The position numbers were made by a program, and so were the translations under genes. This document shows, in pieces, positions 1 through 10,238 of a stretch of DNA of 64,000 nt. The stretch covers positions 121,001,429-121,065,428 of the forward strand of contig CM045770.1 of the NCBI GenBank assembly GCA_025200525.1. The letters are read 5' to 3'. This DNA comes from Camellia lanceoleosa. Its lineage: Eukaryota > Streptophyta > Magnoliopsida > Ericales > Theaceae. The stretch's first letter is position 1. The number at the start of each line of letters is the position of its first letter. A model generated the notes under the pieces. That model was not told the DNA's origin. It worked only from the letters and a program-made list of their open reading frames with translations, and did not search any database.

Positions 1-262
1 CCCATAACTTGAAATTATACATTTGCTCAAAGTTTAGTAAAGAATTTTTATACTATTTTTTGAATAGTTTGAAGAATCCCACAAACTTTTAGAATGGTTT
101 GAATAATTACATATCATTTTTTTTAGTGTTACATTGGAGTGTTACGTTTGGAAAAAGTATACCAATGAATTTTTTTTTTTTTTTTGTGAGATTATATTGG
201 AATGTTACACTAAGAATTTTTTTTAAACGTTACATTAAAATGTTATGTTTAAAAAAAATATA
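1..262. other. AT-rich upstream flank, no gene
   Basis: This stretch is AT-rich, with a long poly-T run near 172-184 and several near-repeats of a short phrase built on 'gttacatt'. No credible ORF or element boundary is visible. It ends where the promoter-proximal repeat arm begins. Confidence 0.5.
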
Positions 263-490
263 CAATTACATTAAATAATATTGCAATTGTAATGATTCCT
301 TATATAGGTTTTCGTTGTACTTTTCAAAACTTTTGATCTCAATTTCTCTCTCTACCCTTCAGCATTATGCTTTGCCAAGCACCCTGCTGGTTATACTTAC
401 ATGTGTGTTTATCAACTAATTCCGTGATTCCCGTGCTTTGTATCCCATCAATCAAGACTCTTGCCTTGGCAACAACATACACATGGGAAA
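263..490 (+). repeat. Left arm of inverted repeat: MADS promoter and 5' leader
   Basis: This segment recurs in reverse complement at 5743-5977 with roughly 90% identity and a few short indels, judged by eye. It covers the TATA region and the start of the leader of the MADS-box gene but none of its coding sequence. Similarity stops abruptly at both ends. The arms enclose the gene and about 5.2 kb of sequence. It may be a remnant of an inverted gene duplication whose second coding body is gone, or long ends of an unrecognised element; the promoter content favours the first. Confidence 0.8.
298..308 (+). promoter_or_regulatory. Probable TATA box of the MADS-box gene
   Basis: A TATATAGG motif at 301-308 follows an AT-rich region and precedes a pyrimidine-rich tract at 340-360, a normal plant core promoter layout. 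The start codon is about 380 bp downstream, so the leader would be long. The motif is kept in the inverted copy near 5933-5941. Confidence 0.5.
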
Positions 491-529
491 AAATCACACA
501 CGGACACACACTCTCTCTACTCTTTCTTT

Positions 530-552
530 CTATATATATATATATATATATG
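530..552. repeat. (TA)n microsatellite in the 5' leader
   Basis: About eleven perfect TA dinucleotides follow a CT-rich tract in the leader of the MADS-box gene. A short phrase containing 'tgtagcaatttct' occurs just after it and again about 45 bp later, so the leader has small direct repeats too. Confidence 0.85.
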
Positions 553-685
553 TAGCAATTTCTTACTCTTAACATTCTTACGCACAAAAGTATACTTGTA
601 GCAATTTCTGTGAGTATTGCTCTGTATTTTTTCATCAAAAGTATACTTGTAACTCTTCCTTTCTTCATTCGCAAGAAAACAAGCC

Positions 686-1507
686 ATGGAGGTTGAAAAT
701 CGAATTCAGATTAAAAAACCCATCAAGAGAAGAATCATTGACAACCACAAATCGCGGAGCAGAGTGATGTACAAGAAGAGAAAAGCCTGTATCATCAAGA
801 AAACAATGGAGCTCTCGATATTGTGCGACATCAATGCCTTCACCATCTGTTTTGGGCCCAACAATGAGGTTGAGACATGGCCTGAAAACCCAACCCACGT
901 CAAAACTCTCATCAACGCGTACAAGAATAACCGCCGAGGCAAACAACTGGTTCAAGCCCAACAGCAACAACCCTCTGATCATCATCGTGGCTCAGATGAT
1001 ACAATCAGGGGTTTATTGGGTTGGAATGATGGTTGGCTTTGTGGGTTGTCAAGAGAACAGTTGATGAGTTTATGGAAATTGATGAGATTGAAATTACAGG
1101 AATTAACAAGAAGAATTGAGTTGTTGATGTTCAGTAAGATGCACTACCAGTACCAACCATTAATTGAGCCACCGATGTTCGTGCCGCTTTGGCCATTGAA
1201 TTGCTATGGAATTCCTGGAAGTAGTGGTGGTGATGGTGGTGGTGGTGGTGAGTTGAGTGTGCCATTGACATGGGAGTTTAATGAAACATTGGAGGAGACT
1301 ACTCTTAATGCCATGAACAACTGTGATATTAATCAGATGTGTCTGCAATTTTCTTTGCCTCTCAATGAACTTTTGTTTGCGTCAATGTATACGATGAATC
1401 CACTGCAAATCACTGAGCCTCAGTTAGGTGAAGAAACAATCAGCAGCAGTGACACTGACTCTCAAGCCAATCCCAGTCTCAATGTGAACATGGATTGGAT
1501 TATTTAG
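686..1507 (+). CDS. Type I MADS-box transcription factor, single exon
   Basis: This 273-residue ORF encodes a MADS-domain DNA-binding protein. The MADS domain lies at about residues 8-66. It shows the basic KKRKACIIKKTMELSILCD core, in the position of the KRKKGLxKKxxELSxLCxx core, and the 'ETWPEN' segment that matches the 'xVWPS' tail of type I (M-gamma or M-beta) proteins. The first 20 residues depart from the usual MGRKK start. A leucine-rich stretch at about 110-150 (LSREQLMSLWKLMRLKLQEL) could form a short coiled coil for dimerisation. A GGT run encodes a polyglycine stretch near residues 184-190. The lack of introns and the 273-residue length fit type I genes, which in known plants act mainly in the female gametophyte and endosperm. 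The ATG at 686 is in good context. The promoter has an inverted copy at 5743-5977. No orthologue can be named. Confidence 0.85.
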   Translation: MEVENRIQIKKPIKRRIIDNHKSRSRVMYKKRKACIIKKTMELSILCDINAFTICFGPNNEVETWPENPTHVKTLINAYKNNRRGKQLVQAQQQQPSDHHRGSDDTIRGLLGWNDGWLCGLSREQLMSLWKLMRLKLQELTRRIELLMFSKMHYQYQPLIEPPMFVPLWPLNCYGIPGSSGGDGGGGGELSVPLTWEFNETLEETTLNAMNNCDINQMCLQFSLPLNELLFASMYTMNPLQITEPQLGEETISSSDTDSQANPSLNVNMDWII

Positions 1508-2300
1508 TTAGTTTATTTACTATCTTTTTTTTTCCCATCAAATTATGTTTTAGTAGAGTCTGAATTGTGCTTTGCACTGCAAATTATAGGAAGTATGAGT
1601 CATCTTTTTTGTTATATTATCAGTTGTATCTGTTCTATTATTCAATTTTTACAAACTTGGAATTATAACTTTTGTATCTGTTGCCCTTAGTTATTATTGT
1701 TGATGCACTATCTGGATTCTTACTATAATTTCTATTTTGAACAATTCTCGACAAATAGTTTAATTTCTCTCCAAAACTTACACATGGAATCCTTTTTTTG
1801 TAAATACAGGAAGAAAAAAAAAAAAAAAAAGACAAAATTTTTTTTTCTCCAACTTGTGTATCTTCAAGTAACAAATCCTTCTAATGGAAGACTTTTTGAC
1901 CAATAATTTTGCTGACCCTGTTAGATAATATCAACCAAGGTATAATTCCAACCTGCATTTGCATCAAAACACATGATCAGAGACCTCATAACAGAAATCA
2001 TCAAGCTCAAGTCTTATGAATTGTGTCTGTAATAATTATTTTATTTGCCTCATATGACGACATTTCAAACTGGCAGCATATGCATACTTCATTGGAAGAA
2101 GAATTGTACTGAATCAAGACACAACAGTAAACTTTCAAGCATTTCTATTTCTTCAAGTAATGAAAAAATAATCATGCCAGCTGATTGGTGTAGCTTTGTG
2201 GTGTGCTATCTATAAAAAATATATATAATTTTTTTTTTTTTTGTTTTCAATTTGAGTAAAAATTCCAACATCACAACGATAGAAACTATACTAAACATTA
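1508..2300. other. 3' flank of the MADS gene, no further gene
   Basis: The region is AT-rich with homopolymer runs near 1809-1830 and 2229-2242. Short ORFs here are low-complexity. The 3' UTR and polyadenylation site of the MADS gene probably fall within the first 200 bp. I see nothing else. Confidence 0.5.
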
Positions 2301-2302
2301 AC

Positions 2303-2667
2303 GCTATATTTGTTTAGGCAAAAAATATTTTTCACAGAAAATGTTTTCTAAAGCGTTTTCATATGTTTGGTTGCATCGTTGAAACTAATGTACTAATGGT
2401 TGTATTAGTGGTGGTGGAGGAGTAGAGGTAGAAGCCGGTGGCCGTGGTGGTGGTGATGGCGGTGGTGGTAGTGGTGTGGTGCCATTGGTAAGATTTTAGT
2501 TCAGAAAATGTTTTTCATCATTTAAAAGTGGATACTTTGGGATACGGAGAAGCTATTATTGCCCAGCTCTTGACCATGGAAAACATTTGCTGTTTCTACC
2601 AAAAGCCAAAAAAATACAAAAAAACATTTTTCAGAAAATGTTTTTTGCCCAAAAAAACAGAGGGTAA
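2303..2667. mobile_element. Possible MITE with about 35-bp terminal inverted repeats
   Basis: The left end carries 'gtttaggcaaaaaatatttt' followed by an 'agaaaatgttttc' phrase. The right end carries its imperfect reverse complement ('cagaaaatgttttttgcccaaa'). The middle holds a GGT-rich stretch at about 2405-2480. Such 'gaaaatgtttt' inverted repeats are common in plant non-autonomous DNA elements. I could not resolve a target site duplication, so the superfamily is open. Confidence 0.45.
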
Positions 2668-4060
2668 TAGAAAGTAGAAGACATCAACAATAAACTGGAA
2701 AACAGAGCATTCACAAATATGAATTTGGATATTAATGTCAAGAAAGCATTACCAAAGGGCTCCACAAGTTTCTTATATATGAAAGCCACGGGGACTCCCC
2801 AAAACTACCAAATCAGCAAAAAATATGTAAAAACCTGTTGGGTAACCATGCAACTAAACACTTCAGCACTTTGTTCAGGGAAACTTGTAAGTATTTTAAG
2901 CATCAAACTGTTCCCAAGATCACCTTTAATATCATGAGACCTTTCAAATATGAATCAGATGACGATTTCACCTCCTTGCTGTGCAATTCTTGAACTGCAA
3001 GTTAGTTAAAGCTGTTAGACTCCATCCATACGAGGCAATATACATCCAAATTGAAAAAACAACAGTGAACTAGCAGGACATACAAATTACAACAGGAAGA
3101 AAACTACAGAAAGATAATGCAACTCCAACAAAAAGGCTAATAACTCAAACATGGCATGCAAAACTTAACCATTTGAAGCATAAATACGTACCATGTCTCT
3201 TTTCGTAGCCTCTCTTTAAAGTTAATAAAAATAATCAACTCAAAATTAAAGAATGGCCAACTTCAAAGACTGCAGCTAATGACAAAATAAAAATCCTGGC
3301 ATTTTAGATAAATAAAAGTAAGAATCAACCAATATGAGCACATGGTAAGGAACCAAGGATTCAAATTTTAAGGCAATATGTTGACAAGCTGAGACACTCT
3401 CAACAAGCAACTAAACACTTTGATTCTCTCCATACGTATTATGTCCTTCAAAGTAAAAACAAAAGAAAACAAAGGAACTAGAGGTGACAAAAAAAAAAAA
3501 AATTCACAATCTATACACTTTGCTACCACTGTTTGGTAATACAACACCAGTTGCTCCCATCACATGCTTATCTCTCACCAACTCTCTTTTTTTAATAAAG
3601 TATCTCTCTCATCTCAGCAACTCACCTGTTATTTGCAAGCAATTGTCCATCACAGAGCTCTCCCCTTGTCAACATTTTCCATCACCACTGCCTCTTGCTG
3701 CAAGCCATTGTCTTCCTTCTAACATGCTCTGGGTTTGCCAAAAACAATCACTGCCTCAAATCATGCTGCCCCACTTACCCTTCCTCCTCTCAACAAATGA
3801 GGACCTTTATCTGATCACAGTGGGCTCCCACTGAACATTGCATTTGATAATTGTCCTCTTGCTCATAGATCCTGACAGACCAGCTTCATACCTTTGCAAA
3901 GAGAAACCTGGCTGATAGAGCCCAATCAGAGACCAGCCCCTTCATGAATATTGAACCTCATTCATGAAGGCTTTCTGATTGTCACCAATTTCAAACTGGG
4001 CCCATTCCTCGAGTACTCTGCCCTGAATGATCACTGCGAGAAAATTCCATAATCACAAAG
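2668..4060. other. Intergenic, no recognised feature
   Basis: This is AT-rich, mostly unstructured sequence. A 116-codon ORF at 3484-3834 is leucine/serine/proline-rich with no recognisable domain, and I do not treat it as a gene. A short inverted phrase around 'ttcatgaa' recurs near 3943-3970. Confidence 0.5.
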
Positions 4061-4064
4061 CCAA

Positions 4065-4125
4065 CTCCTTTGACCATACCTAGGGCGCAAGGCTCGTGCT
4101 TGCAATAGGGTCTGAGAGAGATGGT

Positions 4126-4158
<33 letters not shown>

Positions 4159-4235
4159 TGGAGAGGCTGATTTCCATGATTCAGACCTGCACCACAAGGT
4201 TAGGGGAAAATAGCGCAGCTCCCATTCACAAGAAG
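4065..4235 (-). mobile_element. Au-like SINE, decayed
   Basis: On the minus strand the order of parts matches the Au family of tRNA-derived SINEs. There is an A-box-like segment ('gggagctgcgctatttt'), a B-box-like 'ggtctgaatcatgg', the 'aaatcagcctct' stretch, and a 3' portion 'cagaccctattgcaagcac' followed by 'gagccttgcgccctagg'. A homopolymer of roughly 30 bases has expanded in the middle (about 4128-4157), splitting head from tail. Identification rests on recalled family structure, not on an alignment. Confidence 0.55.
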
Positions 4236-4264
4236 GTAATAGGTAAGTATTCTGACCCCTACTT

Positions 4265-4315
4265 TTTAAGAGAGATGTCAAGTCCAGAGACTCAAACCTA
4301 CACTACAAGGCTAAA
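4265..4315 (-). mobile_element. Second SINE head fragment
   Basis: Just upstream of the Au-like SINE on the minus strand lies another B-box-like stretch ('gtgtaggtttgagtctctgg') followed by 'acttgacatctctct', matching the same part of the SINE. The two heads are about 50 bp apart, so one SINE may have inserted next to another, or the head may have been duplicated. Confidence 0.4.
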
Positions 4316-4349
4316 GAAAAATAAAAATCAAACCAAACTAAGTCTTGTG

Positions 4350-4700
4350 TCACAATCAAGTGGGGTCAGTCATGTAAATTCTTTTTCACCATCTTGTTCC
4401 GTCAAATGCTATATGCTCAATTAAATAAAACAATTCATATCTTTCTTTACTATAGCATCCCATGTCAATTTAAGTCTTTTCCTCCCCTTCACATTGCCAT
4501 TTACAGTGATCATATCACCTCTTTGCATCTACAAGTTTTTGTCGTACATGATCAAACTATTCTCTCAACATATCTTTAATTGGTGCTACTTCTACCATTT
4601 CATGAATATGTTTGTCTCTAATTCTATCTTTCTTGGTCTTACCACACACCTCCATCTATACATCCTCTTCTGCTTGTGTCTTGCTTAGTGTTTTATCTTT
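4350..4700 (-). pseudogene. Degenerate LINE reverse-transcriptase C-terminal tail
   Basis: Minus-strand translation gives the very characteristic tail of a plant LINE-type polyprotein. First comes a CGKTKKDRIRDKHIHEM segment followed by VEVAPIKDMLRE. Next, in another part, is GRKRLKLTWDAIVKKDM followed by remnants of the 'DR..WR..I' block. Several in-frame stops interrupt it, so it cannot encode a protein. The order and spacing of these blocks match the family's C-terminal region downstream of the RT domain. No fingers/palm domain is visible further upstream on this strand, so only the tail survives. The SINE fragments lie just beyond its 3' end. Confidence 0.6.
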
Positions 4701-4725
4701 TACATAGTCGGTTCCAACCTTGGAT

Positions 4726-5742
4726 ACAGAGGAGGGTTGTGTTGAGTAACCTGATAGTCAACACGAAAAAGCCCCTTTTAGATCCCTTATGAGTATGAAT
4801 CCTAAAAATAGAAAAAAAGAAGAAGAAAGGGGAGAAAACCGGGGGGGGGGAGGAGAGGAGAGACTAAAATACTACAAAGAAATGCTTAAAAATAACGTGC
4901 TAAAAAATTTACATACTTTTTGCAAGGTCCCTCTCCTTAGCTATTGCCATCCTCCTAAGCTTAGTAGCTTGTGCAAATGTTGAAGGCCTGTGATCAACAA
5001 AGTAAAGCAAACCCTTTCAGATCACATGTTCCATATAATGTGCGTTCTATTTATCATAAAATCATCTCTTTAAACCCCTTCTCTAACAAAAATGAAAAAC
5101 ATCTCTTGCCTGTGTCATTGAGTAGTAATAGAAGTGTGAACAAGACAGTTGCATCACATAATTTAGCATTCTATTCAAGAGTTAGATTTCAAAAGAAAAG
5201 CAAATGTTTCGAAAATTGCTTCACAGAAAAGAAATTCACATATTCAAGCATGAACTTGTTTATCTAGCAGTTATTATAATAACAGAAATATTCGCAACCA
5301 CGTATAATTAGTTTGGTGACAAGAGTACGTTTGGAACTCCTGATGAATCAACAATACTCACAAGAACAAGACAAGACCTAATATCTATCAAATTTTCTAT
5401 TTTCACCTCATATCTCTCTAACTACCATGAGAAATTTTGAAAATGTGATTGTTCATTTCCTTTTTCCTTTTCAGAGCTATATACTAAGATGTAATTAGAC
5501 AACTAATTTAATCATCTTGTCACCTTGTACCTCCGTAGTCCAAACATTGTAGATTGGATGATCCTATTCAGTTATTAATTTGTAAGATGAAACTGAACTA
5601 GAAACATCTTGTATGCACAGATTGAAAATATGTTGTCAATTAAAAGAGGAAAAAACTAATGTAAAATGAAAGCAAGGGCTGTATGGATGTGCAACAGAGA
5701 ATGACTGTTTGACCTGCCACAAAGGATATTATGTGTGGACTA
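4726..5742. other. Intergenic, no recognised feature
   Basis: A poly-G/GA-rich patch occurs at about 4838-4860. Small ORFs here show no domain or compositional signal of coding. I see no antisense MADS coding sequence next to the inverted promoter copy. Confidence 0.5.
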
Positions 5743-5977
5743 TTTCCCATGTGTATGTTGTTGCCAAGGAAAGAGTCCTGATTGATGGGATACAAAGGAT
5801 GGGAATCACAGAATTAGTTGATAACTTTATAAACACACGTGTAAGTATAACCAGCAGGGTGCTTGGCAAAGCATAGTACTGAAGGGTAGAGAGAGAAATT
5901 GGGATCAAAAGTTTTAAAAGTACATCGAAAAGCTATATAAGGAATCATTACAATTACAATATTATTTAATGTAATTG
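5743..5977 (-). repeat. Right arm of inverted repeat: second copy of MADS promoter/leader
   Basis: This is the reverse complement of 263-490 with scattered substitutions, including the TATA region, the 'ctctctctacccttcag' tract and the leader up to 'cacatgggaaa'. It would drive transcription leftwards, towards the MADS gene, into sequence with no MADS coding region. It ends about 60 bp before segment A starts. Confidence 0.8.
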
Positions 5978-6040
5978 AGGGGATTACCTTAGGAACAGTT
6001 AAACATGAATCCGGTAAAAGGATAATATTACTGTTTTTCT

Positions 6041-7121
6041 ACATGTTGACCAAGATGTGTAATTTTGTGGTTTAGGAAGTAGTAAGGATGCTATGGGTGA
6101 TGTCGCTGACAATGATGACCTACAAAGCATGGACAACTTATCTGATGAGCTAAGAAGCCTTCATAGCTCCTCTGATGAAGATAGTCATCGCACTAGGATT
6201 AAATACCCTATTTTCAGTGAGACTGACATGCACAATCCTCCATTCCAACTTGGCATGGAGTTCAAAACAAATGTGTTATTTAGAGATGCTGTGAAGGAGT
6301 ATGCTATTAAGTGGGGCAAACAAATCACATTTACTAAGAGTGACAAATAGAGGGTTAGGGTAGAGTGCAAACCTAGTTGTCCTTGGGTTTGCTATGCTTC
6401 TTTTATGAAGGGTGAAGGGGTGTTTAGGATCAAAACTTTTGTAGATGAACACACATGCAACAGAACATTTGATGTGTCACATGTGAGTAGTAGATGGACT
6501 GTTAATAGGTATTGGGAAAGGATTAGGTTAAACCCTACCTAGCCAATTAAGTCATTGGCAGACACCATTACAACAGAGCACAATGTCAAAGTTGACCTGC
6601 AAAAAGTGAGAAGGGCAAAAAATAAGGTTGTCACAATGATTGAGGGTACTTCAACTGAACAATTTGCAATGCTTTGGGGTTATGTAGAAGAGATTAGAAG
6701 TAGTAATCTAGGAACAACAATATGCATGAAGGTGAAAGAAGTTCCAAAAGTTCATGAAGAAGATGAACAAATGTCCAAGTTTAAGAGATTGTGTTTGTGT
6801 TGGGGTCCATTGAAGAAGAGTTTCCAAAACGTTTGTAGGCCAATCATTGGAGTGGATGGTTGTCATTTGAAGGGGCCAAATAGTGGAGTGTTGTTGACTG
6901 CAGTGGGGATAGATGTAAACAATTGCATATTCCCATTTGCCTATGCCATTGTTGACTCGACTCCATTGCATGCAAGTCAGGATGTGCAGGGGTTTGCAGT
7001 AACTTCCAATACTAAGATTCCTCTACAACTTCAAATGAGATGGAGAGGAAGAATGGTGTACAATGCGAGTGCTGTCAAATCTCTTGTGGGTCAAACCAAG
7101 AATGCAGCTGACACAAGGTAA
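6041..7121 (+). pseudogene. MULE transposase, truncated and broken (copy A)
   Basis: This is a MuDR-type transposase remnant. After an acidic stretch comes the MuDR N-terminal domain (from LGMEFKTNVLFRDAVKEYA through the CPW and EHTCNRTF motifs). Then comes the start of the MULE DDE domain (IIGVDGCHLKG, with the first catalytic Asp, and GIDVNNCIFPFAYAIVD). The frame is open except for TAG stops at 6348-6350 and 6540-6542. The DDE domain stops after the first motif and jumps to a short tail ending QTKNAADTR, so an internal deletion has removed the other catalytic residues. The N-terminal PB1-like domain seen in copy B is missing because A begins inside the gene. The first stop is shared with copy B; the second is private. 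Confidence 0.8.
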
Positions 7122-7590
7122 TGGATGTGAAGGATCAGTGTTGTTTTTTTTATAATGTTGGAGAAGGTTTTTGCTACTTCTGTTCATGGAATACAATGTA
7201 ATGGATGCGAATGTTTTTGCTACTTTTGTTCATATTCCATAACCTTCATAGTGGTAAGGGCTTTTTGTACCATTTGAAGCCTGGTATTTGTATTGGCGGC
7301 CCCTTTCTTAGTATATGTTTTGCACAACATGAATGACAAGTGTGTCAACTGATCAAAGTTTGAATGATAATTTATTGTATTTTTGCTGCTGTTTCCAAGT
7401 CTTGATGTTCATTGGTGATATTCACAATTGTTGATGTTCATTGTTCATTGAATTTGGAGTGACAATTATGGTCACATATTGTGTCCCAACTTCTGTGTGT
7501 TTCCTTTGTCTATGTCAGAGTCACCAAACACAAAATAATAGAGACAACATTAATAAGTCACCTAGCACACAATTTTCATCTCAAAAACAT
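7122..7590. other. MULE 3' sequence, non-coding
   Basis: This sequence is nearly identical to 33065-33552 and follows the transposase stop. It has repeated short phrases such as 'gatgttcattg'. It probably represents the 3' UTR of the MULE. No gene is visible. Confidence 0.5.
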
Positions 7591-7922
7591 GGTGTGTTTG
7601 GTTTGGTTTTGGGAGATAAATTTTCAAAAAAAAATTTGGGAAGAGTTTAAAATTTTTTTTGGTTTGTTTGGTTGTATATTTTGGAAATAATTTTGGTATA
7701 TGAGAGTTTAGGATGATTTGATATTTTGTTATAGTTGAGTAGATGTGTGTGAAAGAAAAAGTGATTGAGAAGGAGAGAGGAGAAAGAAAAAGTGATTGAT
7801 TGATTGATGTTTAGGAGAGAGAAAGTGATTTTGGAAATTTTTTTCCAAAATCACTAAACCAAACAAAATTTTGAATTTTTTTTTTCCAAAATTACTCTCT
7901 CAAAAACAAACCAAACAAAGCC
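7591..7922. mobile_element. MITE, 'GTTTGG' family copy 1
   Basis: The ends are inverted repeats starting GGTGTGTTTGGTTTG and closing with CAAACCAAACAAAGCC. The interior has the family hallmarks 'gagataaattttcaaaaa', 'ggttgtatattttggaaat' and 'gatgatttgatattttg'. Four more copies lie at 27093, 27452, 33553 and 39976. This one is at the same duplicated position as 33553-33862, so it predates the A/B duplication. Confidence 0.7.
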
Positions 7923-7996
7923 ATATTTTCCATTAACAACAGTTCACCCATTGCATATGATTCATAAACAGGATACATACTCTATTCATTCTTACA

Positions 7997-8353
7997 CTAC
8001 CATATAACTTCAAACTTTACATTACAAACCATATTCCTACAACCAACTATGACAAAACCAAGCAAATCCATAGTTTTCTCTCTTCCAGTCCTTCTCTTCA
8101 GTTGTGTTTCCATCTCATTCAACTTCTTCAACAGCCCAGGAATGATCTGCATTGCCCGATTGCACATGGGTGGGTCTACCCAGGTAAACTGATTGTAACC
8201 ATTGTTAGGGCAACTAAGAAATCTTCTCCCAGGATTTGTATTGGTCCATGTTGTGTGTATTAGCCTTTTTCTTCCACAAACATTGCCAAACATCTCGTCT
8301 ACACCACATGCGTTCCATCTCCCTTGATTTCTTCGGCTTCGATTGTTCTTCAT
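7997..8353 (-). CDS. GRF-type zinc-finger protein inside the MULE, ligands damaged
   Basis: This 118-residue ORF runs convergent to the transposase. It shows the zf-GRF signature: a NVCGRKRLIHTTWTNTNPGR block, RFLSCPN, QFTWVDPPMC, then an amphipathic helix (IIPGLLKKLNEMETQLKRR). GRF domains bind single-stranded nucleic acid in the known family, and plant genomes carry many short GRF proteins. Two of the four expected zinc cysteines are replaced (Gly before NVCG and Tyr before NQFTW), so zinc binding is doubtful although the frame is open. The corresponding copy B keeps those two cysteines but is frameshifted. The ORF sits between the transposase and the likely 3' end of the MULE, so it may be a captured gene. 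The ATG choice is the first in frame. Confidence 0.65.
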   Translation of the reverse strand: MKNNRSRRNQGRWNACGVDEMFGNVCGRKRLIHTTWTNTNPGRRFLSCPNNGYNQFTWVDPPMCNRAMQIIPGLLKKLNEMETQLKRRTGREKTMDLLGFVIVGCRNMVCNVKFEVIW

Positions 8354-9366
8354 TTATTATCTCCCACTGATTTCATTGATGCTCTGTTTTTTTCTTCTAT
8401 TTTTGCAGTGGTCTCTGTTTTTATAGGTTGAAGGAAATACAAGGGAAGGTTAAGTTTTGGGGGGAAACCCTTAATTTTCTCTCCATGTGAAAGTATAGGG
8501 GGTCACGTCACCCATTCCGTCCACTTCCTTGATGGAAATAGACAGTAGGGGTAAAATTGATAGGAATTCACATAGTATGGGGGTACGGTTGAAAATAGAA
8601 CTAGTATGGGGGGTAATTGAAAATTGTGACAAAATATAGGGGTAAAAATGAAATAATCTCTAGACAATGCTACCATGAGTATGAGCAGGTAGATTTTACT
8701 TCTTTAGATATTAATTAATGGTAATTAATTTCAAGCTGGATTGTTGAACGACATTGTTGGGATCTATATTTGATGTTTGATACTTTCACTATTTTTTATT
8801 TTTATTTTTATATATACATTTAACAAGCTTCTTAACTATATCACTGGAGCACGTACTCAAATTTTAAACTAAGAAATACTTAACACACATAATCAAGTCT
8901 CACTTTTATCACTTTGTATCATATAACACAATTTAACACACATTTAATCATTCCATTAGTACGATAAGGCACTCGCTTATTGTGGCAATTGACACAGTTA
9001 GCTGGGTTGGAGAGGGTGGGCACGAGAGAGAAAGGGGTAGGGATTGCAGTGTGTACTTTTCTTTTCTTTTTTTCTTTAAACAATTTATTAAAGGCTATTT
9101 TTTTATTTTTTGGACTAAAATTCACAAAAAGGCTAAAATAGCTAATAAGATAAAATGTCACATCAAATCCATAATTATTTCACTTTTTCTCTCACAAACA
9201 TCGCATCAAACTACAAAAAAATCTAATCATCTTCCCAAACATACAAATTTTAACCTATTAAAATAGTCAAAAACTAAAATAACCTACTAAAATAGCAACT
9301 TCTCAAACACTCACTATATATGCACATATATATTTTTATATATTTGAGTGGATTTTATTTTGGGCT
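8354..9366. other. Non-coding, includes the probable MULE end
   Basis: The first 300 bp hold runs of 'aggggtaa'/'gggggtaatt' type phrases around 8500-8650, which look like a degenerate element terminus, after which the sequence turns very AT-rich. No terminal inverted repeat could be paired with confidence. The same sequence is in copy B at about 34331-35315. Confidence 0.45.
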
Positions 9367-9367
9367 A

Positions 9368-9672
9368 GACTTGTCTTCAGTCTGAGATTGGACTGGAGCA
9401 TGTTGTTGGATTCGTGGGCCCTCTCTATGGATTCTGTTTCAATAATTTGAACCGTTCAATGTGTAGAACTTGTCGAGTATTTTATCCTTGTGAAAAATCA
9501 CATTAATCTGATAAAATAGCTATCGATATCCGATCAACGTGATTTTTATAGGAATAAAGTGCTCGGTGAGCTTTACACATTGAATGATTTAGATTATTGA
9601 AACAGGACCCATGGTGGGTCTAAGGGGCCCAACATCACCGTCCATTCCACAAAGTGGATTGGAGACAAGCCT
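9368..9672. mobile_element. Foldback element (long imperfect hairpin), copy A
   Basis: Arms of about 135 bp (9368-9502 and 9537-9672) are imperfect reverse complements. Examples are 'ctgtttcaataatttgaacc' against 'gattattgaaacag', and 'cttgtgaaaaatcac' against 'gtgatttttataggaat'. Pairing continues inward to a small loop around 'gctatcgatatc'. The whole 305 bp can fold into one hairpin. Such foldback/MITE elements have no coding capacity. The second copy is at 35317-35617. No target duplication was resolved. Confidence 0.75.
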
Positions 9673-10238
9673 CATCCTTTTATTTTTTATAACATATACT
9701 CTAAGAGAGTTAATTATATCATTGGAATACACATTCACTCTCTAAACTAATGAAAACTTAACACACATAATTAGATCTTATTTTCCACATTTTTTGTTAT
9801 ATATTTAATACACAAATTAAACGTCACTAAAGATTTTCCAACCTTTCATATTTTCTACACCCTTTGACTTTTGACTTTTCAAATCCTAACCTTACATCCA
9901 CTCCAAATTATTACTTCTTTTACTTTTGATTTTCGACTTTCAACTACAACCACCACCATCTCTTCTAGTCTTCCCCATCATCCTGCCCTAACACCACCTA
10001 CTCTACTAACTCTAACCAACTACTTTCACCATCGCAATGCCTTTTCCCAAACTGTATTAGTAGTGGTGAACCAAATTGTGTCCCTTGCTCCCACCAGCTA
10101 GGGAGCACAAGAAAGAGAGAGGGTTTCAAGTGTGGGTAGGACTAGAGTTTTAATGAGTTTATGGTGGTTGCGGAAGGTGAGAAATGGAGTGGGGTGATGT
10201 GAAAGGGTCGTAGTATATAGAGAAGAGGTTGTAGTGCA
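9673..10238. other. Non-coding, LINE 3' flank
   Basis: AT-rich sequence followed by a tract rich in CCA/TCT (9945-9985). An ORF at 9871-10101 is low-complexity Thr/Ser/Pro and is not convincing. The 3' end of the minus-strand LINE probably falls here, but I see no clear poly-A tail. Confidence 0.45.

Noticed and set aside
339..674. 111-codon minus-strand ORF over the MADS promoter
   Set aside because: It reads through the TA microsatellite (YIYIYIYI) and lies antisense to the promoter; no domain.
3484..3834. 116-codon plus-strand ORF
   Set aside because: Compositionally biased, no domain, no supporting context.
9871..10101. Thr/Ser/Pro-rich ORF beside the LINE
   Set aside because: Low complexity, and the matching position in copy B has no equivalent open frame.
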